64,000 nucleotides of DNA from contig NZ_JARJNS010000002.1 of NCBI RefSeq assembly GCF_030143245.1, positions 372,001 through 436,000 on the forward strand. Reading direction: 5' to 3'. This document shows positions 34,955-43,973 of the stretch, piece by piece (the stretch's first letter is position 1; each line of letters begins with the position of its first letter). The DNA comes from Rhabdaerophilum sp. SD176. GTDB taxonomy: Bacteria > Pseudomonadota > Alphaproteobacteria > Rhizobiales > Beijerinckiaceae. The notes under the pieces were generated by a model. The model had not been told where the DNA came from. It made no database searches and saw nothing but the letters and a program-made list of their open reading frames with translations. The position numbers were made by a program, and so were the translations under genes.

Positions 34955-36133
34955 ATGACGCCCTCGATCCTTGACCCAGGCCAGCGCGATGTCCGGCTCG
35001 ATTTCTTCCGGGGGCTGGCGATGTTCATCATCTTCATCGCCCATATGCCCGGCAATTCCTGGTTCCTGTTCATTCCGGCGCGGTTCGGCTTTTCCTCGGC
35101 CGGCGAACTTTTCGTCTTTTGCTCCGGCCTCGCATCGGCCTACGCGTTCGGCCGCGTCTTCGAACGCAAGGGTGCGTTGGCCGGTCTGCAGCGCGTCGCC
35201 TTCCGGATCTGGCAGGTCTACTGGGCGCATATCGGGCTTGCGCTGGTGATGATCACGCTCAGCCTGGCCGCCGCGCGCCTGACCGGCATCGATTATGCTC
35301 GCCAGCTCGGGCTGGACTGGTTCCTCGCGCAGCCGGCCGATGGTCTGATGGGCCTTGTCTCACTCGGCTTCACGCCGGCTTTTCTCGATATCCTGCCCAT
35401 GTATCTCGTGCTGCTGGCGATGCTGCCGGCCATGGCCCTGCTCGGCCGCCTTTCGCACTGGCTGCCGCTCGGCCTGATGGCGGGCCTCTGGCTGCTGGTG
35501 CAGGCCACTGGCTTCAACCTCCCGGGTGGGCAATCCCCCGGCATGGTCTGGTTCTTCAATCCCTTGGCGTGGCAGGCGATGTTCTTTACCGGCTTCGCCT
35601 TCGGCATGGGTTGGCTCAAGGCGCCCGCCCTCGAACGGGGTTGGCTGTTCCGGCTTTGCCTTGTGTTCCTGATCGTCTCCGTCCCGCTGAATTTCTGGGC
35701 CTTTACGGAGAATGTCGCTGTGCTCGGCGCAATCCATGACGCGCTGGTGCCGCAGGATGGCAAGACCAATCTCGTCCTGCCGCTCTACCTCCATTTCCTC
35801 GCCAGCGCCTATGTCGTGCTGGTGCTCGTGGAGCCCTATCGCAACCGGCTTCACCGCGCGGCGCCAATCGTGCTGGTCGGCCAGCAGGCGCTGGCGACCT
35901 TCATGGCCGGGATTGTCCTGGCCTGGCTCGGCGGCATGGTGCTGGACGCGACCGGGCGGGGGGTGATGGCAACTGCGCTGGCCAATCTCGCAGGCTTTGC
36001 CGGGCTGCTTGCGGTGGCGGCTCTGGCCCGCCGCTACAAGGGTGGCGACGGGAAGGCCGCGCGGCAGAAGGCAGAGCCGCGCGACGCCGCCCGGCCGGTG
36101 CCGCCTGCCGCTTATCCCCATCCGGCCGAGTGA
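34955..36133 (+). CDS. opgC: OpgC family membrane acyltransferase-like protein
   Basis: OpgC adds succinyl groups to periplasmic glucans. The 392-residue protein has about ten transmembrane segments and the family opening RDVRLDFFRGLAMFIIFIAHMPGN, followed by FGFSSAGELFVFCSGLASAYAFG. The C-terminal 35 residues are hydrophilic and Pro/Ala-rich. No glucan synthase genes are in this window. The ATG lies one base after the upstream stop codon, which implies translational coupling to the TPP enzyme gene, an unexpected partner. Confidence 0.85.
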   Translation: MTPSILDPGQRDVRLDFFRGLAMFIIFIAHMPGNSWFLFIPARFGFSSAGELFVFCSGLASAYAFGRVFERKGALAGLQRVAFRIWQVYWAHIGLALVMITLSLAAARLTGIDYARQLGLDWFLAQPADGLMGLVSLGFTPAFLDILPMYLVLLAMLPAMALLGRLSHWLPLGLMAGLWLLVQATGFNLPGGQSPGMVWFFNPLAWQAMFFTGFAFGMGWLKAPALERGWLFRLCLVFLIVSVPLNFWAFTENVAVLGAIHDALVPQDGKTNLVLPLYLHFLASAYVVLVLVEPYRNRLHRAAPIVLVGQQALATFMAGIVLAWLGGMVLDATGRGVMATALANLAGFAGLLAVAALARRYKGGDGKAARQKAEPRDAARPVPPAAYPHPAE

Positions 36134-36136
36134 GCC

Positions 36137-37315
36137 TCAATCCAGCCGGAAGATCGGGCGCAGATATGTGCCGGCGACATTGCCGGCAAAGGCAAAGGCC
36201 AGCCAGACCCAGCCATGCAGGCTGCCGGAGGCGATACCCGAGAAGAACGCGCCGATATTGCAGCCCGTACCCAACCGGGCGCCGATGCCGAGCAGCAATC
36301 CGCCGATCACGGCAGCGGCAAGCGACCGCGGCGGAATGGCAAGAACCGGCCGGAACTTGCCGGCAAGCATCGCGGCGACCATCGCGCCGAGGATGAGCCC
36401 GAAATCCATGACCGAGACCGGATCAGAGAATATCGAGGCCGCGAGAGCGGCTTCCTGGCCCTGCCAGTAGGGCCAGCTGGCCGGTGCAAATCCGATCAGG
36501 CCAGCCAGTTTCGAACCCCAGAGCGCGAAGGCGCTGGTGATGCCCCAGGGCCAACCCCAGGTGAGCAGCACAAGGACATTGACCAACGCGAGCGCCAGTG
36601 CGCCGGCGACAAGCGACCATGGGCCCGTCAACCATTGCGTTGTCGGCGCGGTGATCGGGGCGGCCACGCCATGATGCGCCATTTCGACCCGCCGGACCAG
36701 CAGGAAAAGGCCTGCCAGCACGGCGAGCACAAGCGCCAGGCCGGGCAGGGAACCAAAAGTGCCAATGACGGAAACCGGCGGCAGGGCAGGCCAGGCCATC
36801 CAGCTGCCGGAAGAAGCTGTCGCCAGCGTGCTGCCGAGAATGAAGAAGGCCAGCGTGATGACCATCCGGGTCGAGCCGCCGCCGATGGTGAACAGCGTGC
36901 CCGAGCCGCAGCCGCCGCCGAGTTGCATCCCGATGCCAAACAGAAACGCGCCGGTGACCAGGGCCAGCCCGATCGGAAAGACGAAACCGCCGACCGGCCG
37001 TCCGAACGCCGTGCCGGCGCCGATCAGCGGGAAGAAGACGAGGCAGGTCACGGCCAGCATCACCAGTTGCGCGCGCAGGCCGGCGCTGTGCCGCTGGAGG
37101 ATGAAGCGGCGCCAGGCGGCGGTGAAGCCGAAGCTGGCGTGATAAAGGGCAAGGCCCGCGAAAACACCGATTGCGCCCATGGCGACGACAATGCCGCCGC
37201 CCTGCACGGCCGAAAGGGTGAAGAGCAGGGCAAGCGGCAGGGCGACAAGAAGCGCCTGCCGGGCATGCCTGCCAGCCGGCAAGGCGAAGGCGGATGAGGC
37301 CATGGGATGCTCCAT
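36137..37315 (-). CDS. YeeE/YedE-family sulfur-compound transporter
   Basis: This 392-residue polytopic membrane protein (about ten segments) is of the YeeE/YedE family; characterised members (TsuA) import thiosulfate. It carries two internally related halves, each with the key Cys motif: MQLGGGCGSGTLFTIGGGS and GARLGTGCNIGAFFSG. Either MEHP (37315) or MASS (37303) could be the start. A TusA gene lies 1.5 kb upstream on the same strand; YeeE and TusA (YeeD) are classic partners, but here a TPR gene on the opposite strand separates them. Confidence 0.88.
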   Translation of the reverse strand: MEHPMASSAFALPAGRHARQALLVALPLALLFTLSAVQGGGIVVAMGAIGVFAGLALYHASFGFTAAWRRFILQRHSAGLRAQLVMLAVTCLVFFPLIGAGTAFGRPVGGFVFPIGLALVTGAFLFGIGMQLGGGCGSGTLFTIGGGSTRMVITLAFFILGSTLATASSGSWMAWPALPPVSVIGTFGSLPGLALVLAVLAGLFLLVRRVEMAHHGVAAPITAPTTQWLTGPWSLVAGALALALVNVLVLLTWGWPWGITSAFALWGSKLAGLIGFAPASWPYWQGQEAALAASIFSDPVSVMDFGLILGAMVAAMLAGKFRPVLAIPPRSLAAAVIGGLLLGIGARLGTGCNIGAFFSGIASGSLHGWVWLAFAFAGNVAGTYLRPIFRLD

Positions 37316-37485
37316 TTTGTTCTCTTTAGCCTCCGTTTTGTTCTTTGAGAAGGATTTATGCGGTCTTTTCCGCAGTCTCACAAAGCCTTGATCCAGCCGC
37401 GAGCGCTTGTGTGAAGCCTGCAGATCCGCGGCGAGGCATGGTGACCGTGCGAGGGCAGGCGCCCTCTGGATCCGGGGAGAATGCG

Positions 37486-38862
37486 ATGTCGGGCATCAGG
37501 CAGATCGAAATGCGCGGCGAAAGCCTGAGCTGCGAACGGGCGCTTACGCAGGCTTTCCTCGCCCATGGCCGCGAAACGCCGGCCCTCCTCCAGCAATGGC
37601 TGGACAACGAGCCCGCTTCGTGGCGGGCCCACGCGACCAAGGCGATGATGCTGACGCTTCTGGCGAAGCGCGAGTTGCGCGCTCCGGCGCAGGACATCTC
37701 GGCGCAGGCGGTGGATCTGTTGCCGCCCTGTCCGTCCGCTGCCGAGCGGGCTTTCGTCGAGGCTGCTTCCGCTGCGGCACATGGTGCATGGTGGGCCGCG
37801 ATTGACCAGCTCGAAGCCGTAATCCGCGACAATCCCGCGGATACGCTGGCGATCAAGCTGTCGCATGCCTTCCGGTTCATGCTCGGCGACAAGCCTGGCA
37901 TGCTGCGTTCCATCGAGCGGGCCTTGCGGGCGCTTCCGGAGGATCACCCTGATGCCGGCTTCATGCTGGGCTGCCATGCTTTCGCGCTGGAGGAGAACGG
38001 CCAGTATGCAACCGCAGAACGGGTGGGCCGGCGCGCCGTGGCCATGGAGGCCCGCGATGCCTGGGGGCTTCATGCCGTCAGCCATGTCCATGAGATGACC
38101 GGGCGCGTGGAAGACGGAATCCGCTGGATCGAGGGGAGGGATCATGTTTTCGGGGCATGCAACAATTTCGGCGGCCATCTCTTCTGGCATCTGGCGCTGT
38201 TCAAGCTGGAAAAGGGGCAGATTGGCGACGTCCTCGCCCTGTATGACGAGAAGATCCGCTCCGAGAAGACGGATGATTTCCGCGATATCGCCAATGCCGC
38301 CTCGCTGCTGAGCCGCCTCGGCCATGAAGGCGTCGATGTCGGATCCCGCTGGGAGGAACTGGCCGACAAGGCCGAGGCGCGGCTCGATGACCGCTCGCTG
38401 GTTTTTGCGGATCTGCATTACCTGCTGGCGCTGCTCGGGGCGGGTCGACAGGAGGCTGCGGCCCGGTTGGCAGATTCGTTGGCCGGCACAGCGCCGGCCC
38501 ATGCCTCGCAGGGGCTTGCCGCGCGGCAGGCGGGGCGTCTTGTCGCCCGGGGATTGATCGCGTTCCGAAACGGCCGCACGGGCGAGGCGCTGGACCATTT
38601 GCTGCCCGCACGTGCAAGCCTCGTGCTGATCGGCGGGAGTGACGCCCAGCGAGACGTGTTCGAGCAAGTGCTCATCGAGAGCGCGCTGCGCTCCGGCGAG
38701 AGCCAGCTTGCCCGGTCGATCCTGTCGAAGCGGCTGGCCGAACGCGGCGGGCAGAACCGTTTCGCCAGCGAAAGGCTTGGCCGGCTGATGCAGGCCGAGA
38801 CGCGTCCGCGCGGCATCCTTGCGGTAGCGGCGGCCCTGGCTTTCGCCCAGCCGGCACATTGA
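37486..38862 (+). CDS. Tetratricopeptide repeat protein, TTC38-like
   Basis: This 458-residue soluble protein is made of helical repeats. It resembles the TTC38 family, seen in GCHAFALEENGQYATAERVGRRAVAMEARDAWGLHAVSHVHEMTGRVEDGIRW followed in separate blocks by GHLFWHLALFKLEKGQ and ADLHYLLALLGAGR. No signal peptide or membrane segment is visible. The function of this family is unknown. The start at 37486 has a GGGGAGA ribosome site; an ATG at 37438 is an in-frame alternative. It lies between yeeE and tusA on the opposite strand. Confidence 0.75.
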   Translation: MSGIRQIEMRGESLSCERALTQAFLAHGRETPALLQQWLDNEPASWRAHATKAMMLTLLAKRELRAPAQDISAQAVDLLPPCPSAAERAFVEAASAAAHGAWWAAIDQLEAVIRDNPADTLAIKLSHAFRFMLGDKPGMLRSIERALRALPEDHPDAGFMLGCHAFALEENGQYATAERVGRRAVAMEARDAWGLHAVSHVHEMTGRVEDGIRWIEGRDHVFGACNNFGGHLFWHLALFKLEKGQIGDVLALYDEKIRSEKTDDFRDIANAASLLSRLGHEGVDVGSRWEELADKAEARLDDRSLVFADLHYLLALLGAGRQEAAARLADSLAGTAPAHASQGLAARQAGRLVARGLIAFRNGRTGEALDHLLPARASLVLIGGSDAQRDVFEQVLIESALRSGESQLARSILSKRLAERGGQNRFASERLGRLMQAETRPRGILAVAAALAFAQPAH

Positions 38863-38871
38863 AGGCGCGGT

Positions 38872-39096
38872 TCAGGCCTTCTCGATTTCGAAGACGAGGC
38901 GATCCGGCTCGCGCCGGCTCGAGAGCAGCCTGTCTCCGGTTTCGCGGATGAGATTCGGGATATCGATTTCGGCCAGCGGGTCATTGGCTGTCACGACAAG
39001 GCGCGTGCCCGGCGGGAGGCCCTTCAGCGCCTTGCGCGTCTTGAGGGCCGGCAGAGGGCATTTCAGCCCCATCAGGTCGAGTGTCGTTCCGCCCAC
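38872..39096 (-). CDS. tusA: TusA-family sulfurtransferase
   Basis: This 74-residue sulfur carrier has the strictly conserved CPxP motif (LDLMGLKCPLPALKTRKAL), whose Cys carries persulfide sulfur in tRNA thiolation and molybdenum cofactor supply. The start is predicted at the GTG at 39094-39096, with a GGGGG-type ribosome site about 8 nt upstream; an ATG eight codons later would leave too short a first strand. It is close to a YeeE transporter and to the formate dehydrogenase/FdhD island, which suggests it feeds sulfur to cofactor maturation (inference). Confidence 0.85.
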   Translation of the reverse strand: MGGTTLDLMGLKCPLPALKTRKALKGLPPGTRLVVTANDPLAEIDIPNLIRETGDRLLSSRREPDRLVFEIEKA

Positions 39097-39159
39097 GCAA
39101 TAGCCCCCTGTGGCAAGTTGGATCTTCCCGTTCCGAAACCCCTTCGCATATGTTGAGGC

Positions 39160-40446
39160 ATGTCGTCGACGTCGAGAGGCCTCGCCTCGTTTTTCCTGCT
39201 GATCGCCGCCGCTCTTGCCGGCAGCACGGCGCCTGCCTGGGCAGTGGATCTCCGCGGCCATGGCGGCCCCGTTCGCGCCATTGCCATGGGGTCAGGGGAT
39301 GTCGTAACCGGCAGTTTCGACACCACCATCATCCGGTGGGACCTTGCCACGGGGCGGGCGCTTCTCGTGCACCGCTTCCATGACGGGGCGGTGAATACGG
39401 TCCTCCGGTTGCCGGATGGCGGTTTCGCGACGGCAGGCGAAGATCGCCGGATCGCAATCTGGCGCGCAGGCGAGAGCCAGCCGCACCGGGTTCTCGAAGG
39501 CCATACCGGGCCAATTGCCGGTCTTGCCCTGTCGCCGGATGGTCAGCAACTGGCCTCCGCCAGCTGGGACGGGACGGTGCGGCTCTGGCCGCTGGCCGGT
39601 GGCGAGGCGCAGCGGGTCGAGGGGCATCGCGGGCCGGTCAATGCTGTGGCCTACTTGCCGGACCGGACGCTGGTCACCGCCGGGTATGACGGGCTGGTCC
39701 GCATCCTCCGCCCGGGCGGCAGCCCGCTGCAGGTGGAGATCGGCCTGCCGGTGAACACACTGGCCATTCTCGGTGGTGAAATTCTGGCCGCGGGAGCGGA
39801 CGGGCAGCTGCGCTTCATCGATGCGGCCAGTGGCGCCTTCGAGGCCATGCCCGTTGTCGAGGTGCCGATTGTTGCGGTGGCGGTCGAGCCGAAGGCGGAT
39901 CTCGTGGCTGTTGCCGGCTTCCGCGGCGCGCTGGTGATGATCGAGCGTGGCTCGCGCAAGGTGTTCCGGCGGATGGCGGGCCCGGCCTTTCCGCTCTGGT
40001 CGCTTGCCTTCTCGGCCGATGGGCGGGAAATCCTGACCGGCGGTGCCGACCGGCTTGTCCGCCGCTGGCTGGTCGCGACGGGCGAGCCGGTCAATCCGGT
40101 GCTGGCGGACCAGACTGATGCCCTGATCCAGCGCTTCGCCTATCATCGCGGCGCCGAAGTGTTCAAGGCCTGTATTGCCTGCCATACGCTGACGCCGGAT
40201 GATGGAAACCGGGCCGGGCCGACCTTGCACGGCGTGATTGGCCGCCGGATCGGGACAGCGCCGGGCTATGTCTATTCGCCGGCCCTGACCGCGATGGATA
40301 TTGTCTGGAGCCGCGAGACCATCGCCAAGCTTTTCACCGTGGGGCCGATGGCCTATACGCCGGGCACGAAAATGCCCGAGCAGCAGGTGCGTGATCCTGC
40401 CGACCTCGAGGCGCTTGTCGACTTCATCGAGAAGGCGTCGCGCTAG
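39160..40446 (+). CDS. WD40-repeat protein fused to a C-terminal cytochrome c domain
   Basis: This 428-residue protein has a signal peptide (SFFLLIAAALAGSTAPAWA), about seven WD40 blades (for example VLEGHTGPIAGLALSPDGQQ and the GHxGPVxAVxY repeats, residues about 30-315), and a class I cytochrome c domain. The haem site is CIACH near residue 340, followed by GPTLHGVIGRRIG and an axial Met in GTKMPEQ. It should be periplasmic and redox active. The function is unknown. It converges on the ferredoxin gene of the formate dehydrogenase island, so it may be an electron carrier or sensor for it. Confidence 0.83.
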   Translation: MSSTSRGLASFFLLIAAALAGSTAPAWAVDLRGHGGPVRAIAMGSGDVVTGSFDTTIIRWDLATGRALLVHRFHDGAVNTVLRLPDGGFATAGEDRRIAIWRAGESQPHRVLEGHTGPIAGLALSPDGQQLASASWDGTVRLWPLAGGEAQRVEGHRGPVNAVAYLPDRTLVTAGYDGLVRILRPGGSPLQVEIGLPVNTLAILGGEILAAGADGQLRFIDAASGAFEAMPVVEVPIVAVAVEPKADLVAVAGFRGALVMIERGSRKVFRRMAGPAFPLWSLAFSADGREILTGGADRLVRRWLVATGEPVNPVLADQTDALIQRFAYHRGAEVFKACIACHTLTPDDGNRAGPTLHGVIGRRIGTAPGYVYSPALTAMDIVWSRETIAKLFTVGPMAYTPGTKMPEQQVRDPADLEALVDFIEKASR

Positions 40447-40453
40447 CCCCGGT

Positions 40454-42520
40454 TCAGGATTTTTCCTCATCTTCCGGATGGGTTCGGAAATAGTCCTCCG
40501 TGGTGCGGACGCGCGGACGCTCGGGCCCGGCATAGGGGTCAAAGCCCTGCAGGGTGGCGGTCTCGATGCGGCAATCGTCGCAATAGCCGATCAGCTTCAA
40601 CCGGTCGGCGTTCGGGCCGGAGAACATCCAGTGCTTGCCGCCAAGCTTGGTCTTGATCTTCTCGATGGTCGAACGCGTGCCAAAAAGCTTGCCGCATTTG
40701 TCGCAGGGATAGGGCTCCTCCTGCTTCAGCGAGACCGGGGCGGCGTTGATCCGCGTGAAATCGAGTTGCGGCACCAGGGAGATGACCTTTTCCGGGCAGG
40801 TGGCCTGGCAGAGGCCACATTGCACGCAGAGATCCTCCTGGAAGCGCAGTTCAGGCCGGTCGGGATTGGCGCTCAGCGCATCGACAGGGCAGGTCGACAC
40901 GCAGGACAGACAGAGCGTGCACCCTTCCGCATCGACCTCGACCTTGCCGAAGCCGGCGCCCTTCGCCAGCGGCACGATGGCGGGTTGCTCCGGCGCGACG
41001 GCGTGCCATTCCCGCAGGGCAAGCATGGTCAGCGGGCGCTTCGCCCCGAGCGGCAGGAAGCTGGCCTTGCCCGCCTTGCTGCCGGCCGGCAGGGCACGCA
41101 GGCCCGCCAGCAGGGCATCGGGATCATCGGTGCCGAGTACGGCGAAGGCTTCCGGCGCATGGCCCAGGGCGGGAAGCAGAGCTGACAGCGTCTCGCCAAG
41201 CCGGACCAGCGGGGTGATGTCATGCTTGGGCTTCGCTTGCGTCAGCACCGCGATGGCGGCGGCGCCATAGGCGAAACTGCCAGCGACTTCCGCCAGATCG
41301 AGCTGTGTCACCTCGTTGAGCGCGAGGGGGATGACGCGGGCGGGCAGGCCATCGCCGAACCGGGCAAGGGCGTCGATCATCGGTTCGCCATGGTCCGCAT
41401 CGTGGAACAGCAGAACCGCATCGCGGCCGCCAGCCTGATCATAGGCGCGGAGCATGGTCCGCACCTTTTTCAGCACGTAATCCGTCGCTGGCAGCGCATA
41501 GCTCGCCGCACCGGTCGGGCAGACCGAGGCGCAGCCGCCGCAGCCGGCGCAGATCTGCGGATCGATCGCCACATGGTCGCCGGCCGGGCTGATGGCACCG
41601 GTCGGGCAGATTTCGATACAGCGCGTGCAACCCGTGATGGTCGAGCGCGAATGGGCGCAGAGCCCGGAATCGAAGGTAATGTATTTCGGCTTGTCGAACG
41701 TGCCGACGAGGTCCCGCGCGCGGCTCACCAGCCTGTCGAGCCCGACCGGATCCCGCGGGTCAGCGCGGAGATAACCATCGCGCAGGTCATCCGCCGAGAA
41801 AAGCGGCCGATCGCCGGTGACATCGATGATGAGGTCGCAGGTCGAGCGGGCCTGGTCGCGCGGATCGCCGAAAGCCAGCGCCGCGCGGGAGGAGGCCAGC
41901 GACAGGGCGAAATCATCAACGACCAGCTGGAAGGCGCCGAGATGGCCGCTGGCCTGTCGGATGCGGCCGCGCGCGATCGGGAATTCCCGCTTCGTCGGCG
42001 GTGCGACATCTTTCGGGCTGCGGAGAATGACGGTCACGTCGAGGGTATCGGCAAGGCGCCGCGCGACGTCGATAGCCGTGGCATCGGTTCCGTAGACAAG
42101 GGTGACCCCCTGGCTCTCGAGCGTGACGAAGGGCAGGGCGGGCGGCTCGAGCAGGGCACCGGCCAGCAGGGCCGCCATTTTCGGCCCGGCCGCCGCGGCC
42201 TCGGTCGACCAGCCGCCGGCATTGCGGATATCGAGATAGGTCTGGCTGCCGGAATAGCCGGCATCCTCGAGCACGCCGCGAAGGGTGGCCTCCTCCTGCC
42301 GGCAGGCAAGAACCAGCGATCGGGCGCCGCCAGCCAGCCGGGCGAGCCGGTCCTGTTCGCCGCCGCAGAGATTCGAGCAGGCCACGATCGAGCCCTCGGC
42401 CACGCCCAGCCCGGCTGCCATGGCCGCGAGATCGGGCGTGAAGGTCTTTTCGCAGGAGCAGACGACGATCTGCGGCGTCTTGCCGTCCGAGAGCGTGCCT
42501 TCGGGTGCGCTGGGGGGCAT
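40454..42520 (-). CDS. Multi-cluster 4Fe-4S ferredoxin-type protein of the formate dehydrogenase region
   Basis: This 688-residue cytoplasmic protein has two bis-ferredoxin regions. One pair of Cys clusters is CTRCIEICPTGAI and CAGCGGCASVCPTGAA; the other is CTLCLSCVSTCPVDAL and CVQCGLCQATCPEKVI. The N-terminus contains extra Cys motifs (VVCSCEKTF, CSNLCGGEQ) resembling heterodisulfide-reductase-type modules. Near the C-terminus there is a CDKCGKLF/YCDDCRIE zinc-ribbon-like set. The start at 42520 was chosen from the MPPSAPEG opening. I recall such proteins next to alphaproteobacterial formate dehydrogenase genes. It may ferry electrons for formate oxidation or cofactor assembly; the function is not established. 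Confidence 0.72.
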   Translation of the reverse strand: MPPSAPEGTLSDGKTPQIVVCSCEKTFTPDLAAMAAGLGVAEGSIVACSNLCGGEQDRLARLAGGARSLVLACRQEEATLRGVLEDAGYSGSQTYLDIRNAGGWSTEAAAAGPKMAALLAGALLEPPALPFVTLESQGVTLVYGTDATAIDVARRLADTLDVTVILRSPKDVAPPTKREFPIARGRIRQASGHLGAFQLVVDDFALSLASSRAALAFGDPRDQARSTCDLIIDVTGDRPLFSADDLRDGYLRADPRDPVGLDRLVSRARDLVGTFDKPKYITFDSGLCAHSRSTITGCTRCIEICPTGAISPAGDHVAIDPQICAGCGGCASVCPTGAASYALPATDYVLKKVRTMLRAYDQAGGRDAVLLFHDADHGEPMIDALARFGDGLPARVIPLALNEVTQLDLAEVAGSFAYGAAAIAVLTQAKPKHDITPLVRLGETLSALLPALGHAPEAFAVLGTDDPDALLAGLRALPAGSKAGKASFLPLGAKRPLTMLALREWHAVAPEQPAIVPLAKGAGFGKVEVDAEGCTLCLSCVSTCPVDALSANPDRPELRFQEDLCVQCGLCQATCPEKVISLVPQLDFTRINAAPVSLKQEEPYPCDKCGKLFGTRSTIEKIKTKLGGKHWMFSGPNADRLKLIGYCDDCRIETATLQGFDPYAGPERPRVRTTEDYFRTHPEDEEKS

Positions 42521-42682
42521 GCGATGCCGGCTCCTCTCCGGTCGGGCATCCTGAATGCCCGCTCTTGTCTTTTTTGGAATGTCTTCAAATAAGAATGTCT
42601 CGCCGGAAGCAAGGGGGATCTGCCGGGTGCTCCAGATCCCTGGCGGGTCTTCCGGCATCATTACGGCCTCGAAAGCTGGACC

Positions 42683-43426
42683 ATGGATGATATCGCACGG
42701 TTTCCTCCCCTGATTTCCCCGATCCGCCTCCGCGAGCGCGAAGATGCGTTTCAGGCCGCTGTCACCGGCGCGCAGGCAACGGGCGACGCCCATCGCGGGG
42801 CGGGGAGCCTTTATTATGTGGGCCGGTTCGAGCTGATCGAGTTGGCTTTGGTGCTCGAACCCGAGGAACCATTATGGCTGGCACGGAAAATCTTCTTTGC
42901 CGGAATGAATGCCCTGGCCGAGGCGCTCTCGGTGCTTTCGCCGCCGGAAAAGCCGATCACGATCCGCTATCCCGGCTCGCTCTATTTCGATGGCGCGCTG
43001 GTCGGCGGGGGGCGGCTCGGCCATCCGCCGGGGGCGGATGAGCAGGCCCCGCCCGACTGGCTGGTCTTCGGGGCGATGGTACGGGCTGGCGGTGTCCGCG
43101 AACTCGGGGTTGGCCTTGCGCCCGAAATCACCACGCTGGATGACGAGGGCTTCGAGGCGTGGAACCCGCCGGAATTCGCGGCCTCGTTCTCGCGGCATTT
43201 CCTCGTCGAGGTCGATTCCTGGCAGGAACGCGGCTTCTCCGGGATCGGGCCGCGCTACCTCTCCTTCCTCGAGAAGGATGATGCGAAGGCGCGGCGCGGC
43301 ATTGACGAGAATGGCGACCTGCTGATCCAGGGGACCGGCGGCGAGGCGAAAGCGCGGGAAAAGCTGGCTCCGGCGCTTGCGCGGCCGGACTGGTTCGACC
43401 CGCTGCTCAACGAACCGCGGGGCTGA
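42683..43426 (+). CDS. Biotin/lipoate-protein-ligase-like protein (DUF4444 type), probably catalytically dead
   Basis: This 247-residue protein looks like the biotin/lipoate A/B ligase fold: PITIRYPGSLYFDGALVGGGRLG aligns with the BirA segment that normally reads KWPNDLxxDGKKxAGIL. Here the catalytic Lys is Arg95 and the PND is Pro-Gly-Ser, so normal ligase activity is unlikely. The C-terminal third matches DUF4444-like sequence (GIGPRYLSFLEKDDAKARRGIDENGDLLI). It is the first gene of a rightward run leading to fdhABC and diverges from the ferredoxin gene. A role in formate dehydrogenase maturation is inferred from position. Confidence 0.7.
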   Translation: MDDIARFPPLISPIRLREREDAFQAAVTGAQATGDAHRGAGSLYYVGRFELIELALVLEPEEPLWLARKIFFAGMNALAEALSVLSPPEKPITIRYPGSLYFDGALVGGGRLGHPPGADEQAPPDWLVFGAMVRAGGVRELGVGLAPEITTLDDEGFEAWNPPEFAASFSRHFLVEVDSWQERGFSGIGPRYLSFLEKDDAKARRGIDENGDLLIQGTGGEAKAREKLAPALARPDWFDPLLNEPRG

Positions 43427-43427
43427 C

Positions 43428-43973
43428 ATGCCGAAGCTGCTGCGCACGATCCGCCTCGATCCTTCCGACGCTTTCGTCTTCACACGGGCGGCCGAGCCCG
43501 GCGAATGGGCGGTGCCGGGTACGTTCCTGTTCTGGGAGCAACCGGTGGACGGGTTGCTCGGCAAGGAGCGCGCGGCGTTCCGCTCTGGCCTGCTGGGCGC
43601 GGAAAGTTTCGGCTGGTCGACTTTGGCGACGATCGTCGAGGCGACCGATCTCGAACGTGCGCTCTTGGTCCGCCAGCTTGCCGAGCAACTCGTCGCGCGA
43701 TGCGGTGCGCCCGACCTTGCGGCCGCCCTGCCGGCCGCGGAAAGCGAGGTCGCCTATGCGGAAGAACTGGCCGCTCCCGGGCCCGGCGTGCTTGTGGCGA
43801 TCCACCGGGTAGTTGAGAATGGCGAGATCGTCGAACGGTTCCGGACGTTGCTGCCGGGGACAGATGAACGCCATTCGCGGGCCTTCAGTTTCATGGAGGT
43901 GCCTGACGAGATGCCAGACGAACAACTCGACCTTGCCGGCATGGTGGATGCCAAGGGAATGGACAAGACATGA
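43428..43973 (+). CDS. Conserved protein of the formate dehydrogenase locus (DUF6505-like)
   Basis: This 181-residue soluble protein opens MPKLLRTIRLDPSDAFVFTR and contains EWAVPGTFLFWEQP and ERALLVRQLAEQLVARCGAPDLAAA. I recognise it as an uncharacterised protein that travels with alphaproteobacterial formate dehydrogenase genes; the DUF6505 label is from memory. No catalytic motif or signal peptide is visible. The start lies one base after the ligase-like stop, and the end overlaps the next gene by 4 nt, so it is tightly coexpressed. Confidence 0.7.
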   Translation: MPKLLRTIRLDPSDAFVFTRAAEPGEWAVPGTFLFWEQPVDGLLGKERAAFRSGLLGAESFGWSTLATIVEATDLERALLVRQLAEQLVARCGAPDLAAALPAAESEVAYAEELAAPGPGVLVAIHRVVENGEIVERFRTLLPGTDERHSRAFSFMEVPDEMPDEQLDLAGMVDAKGMDKT

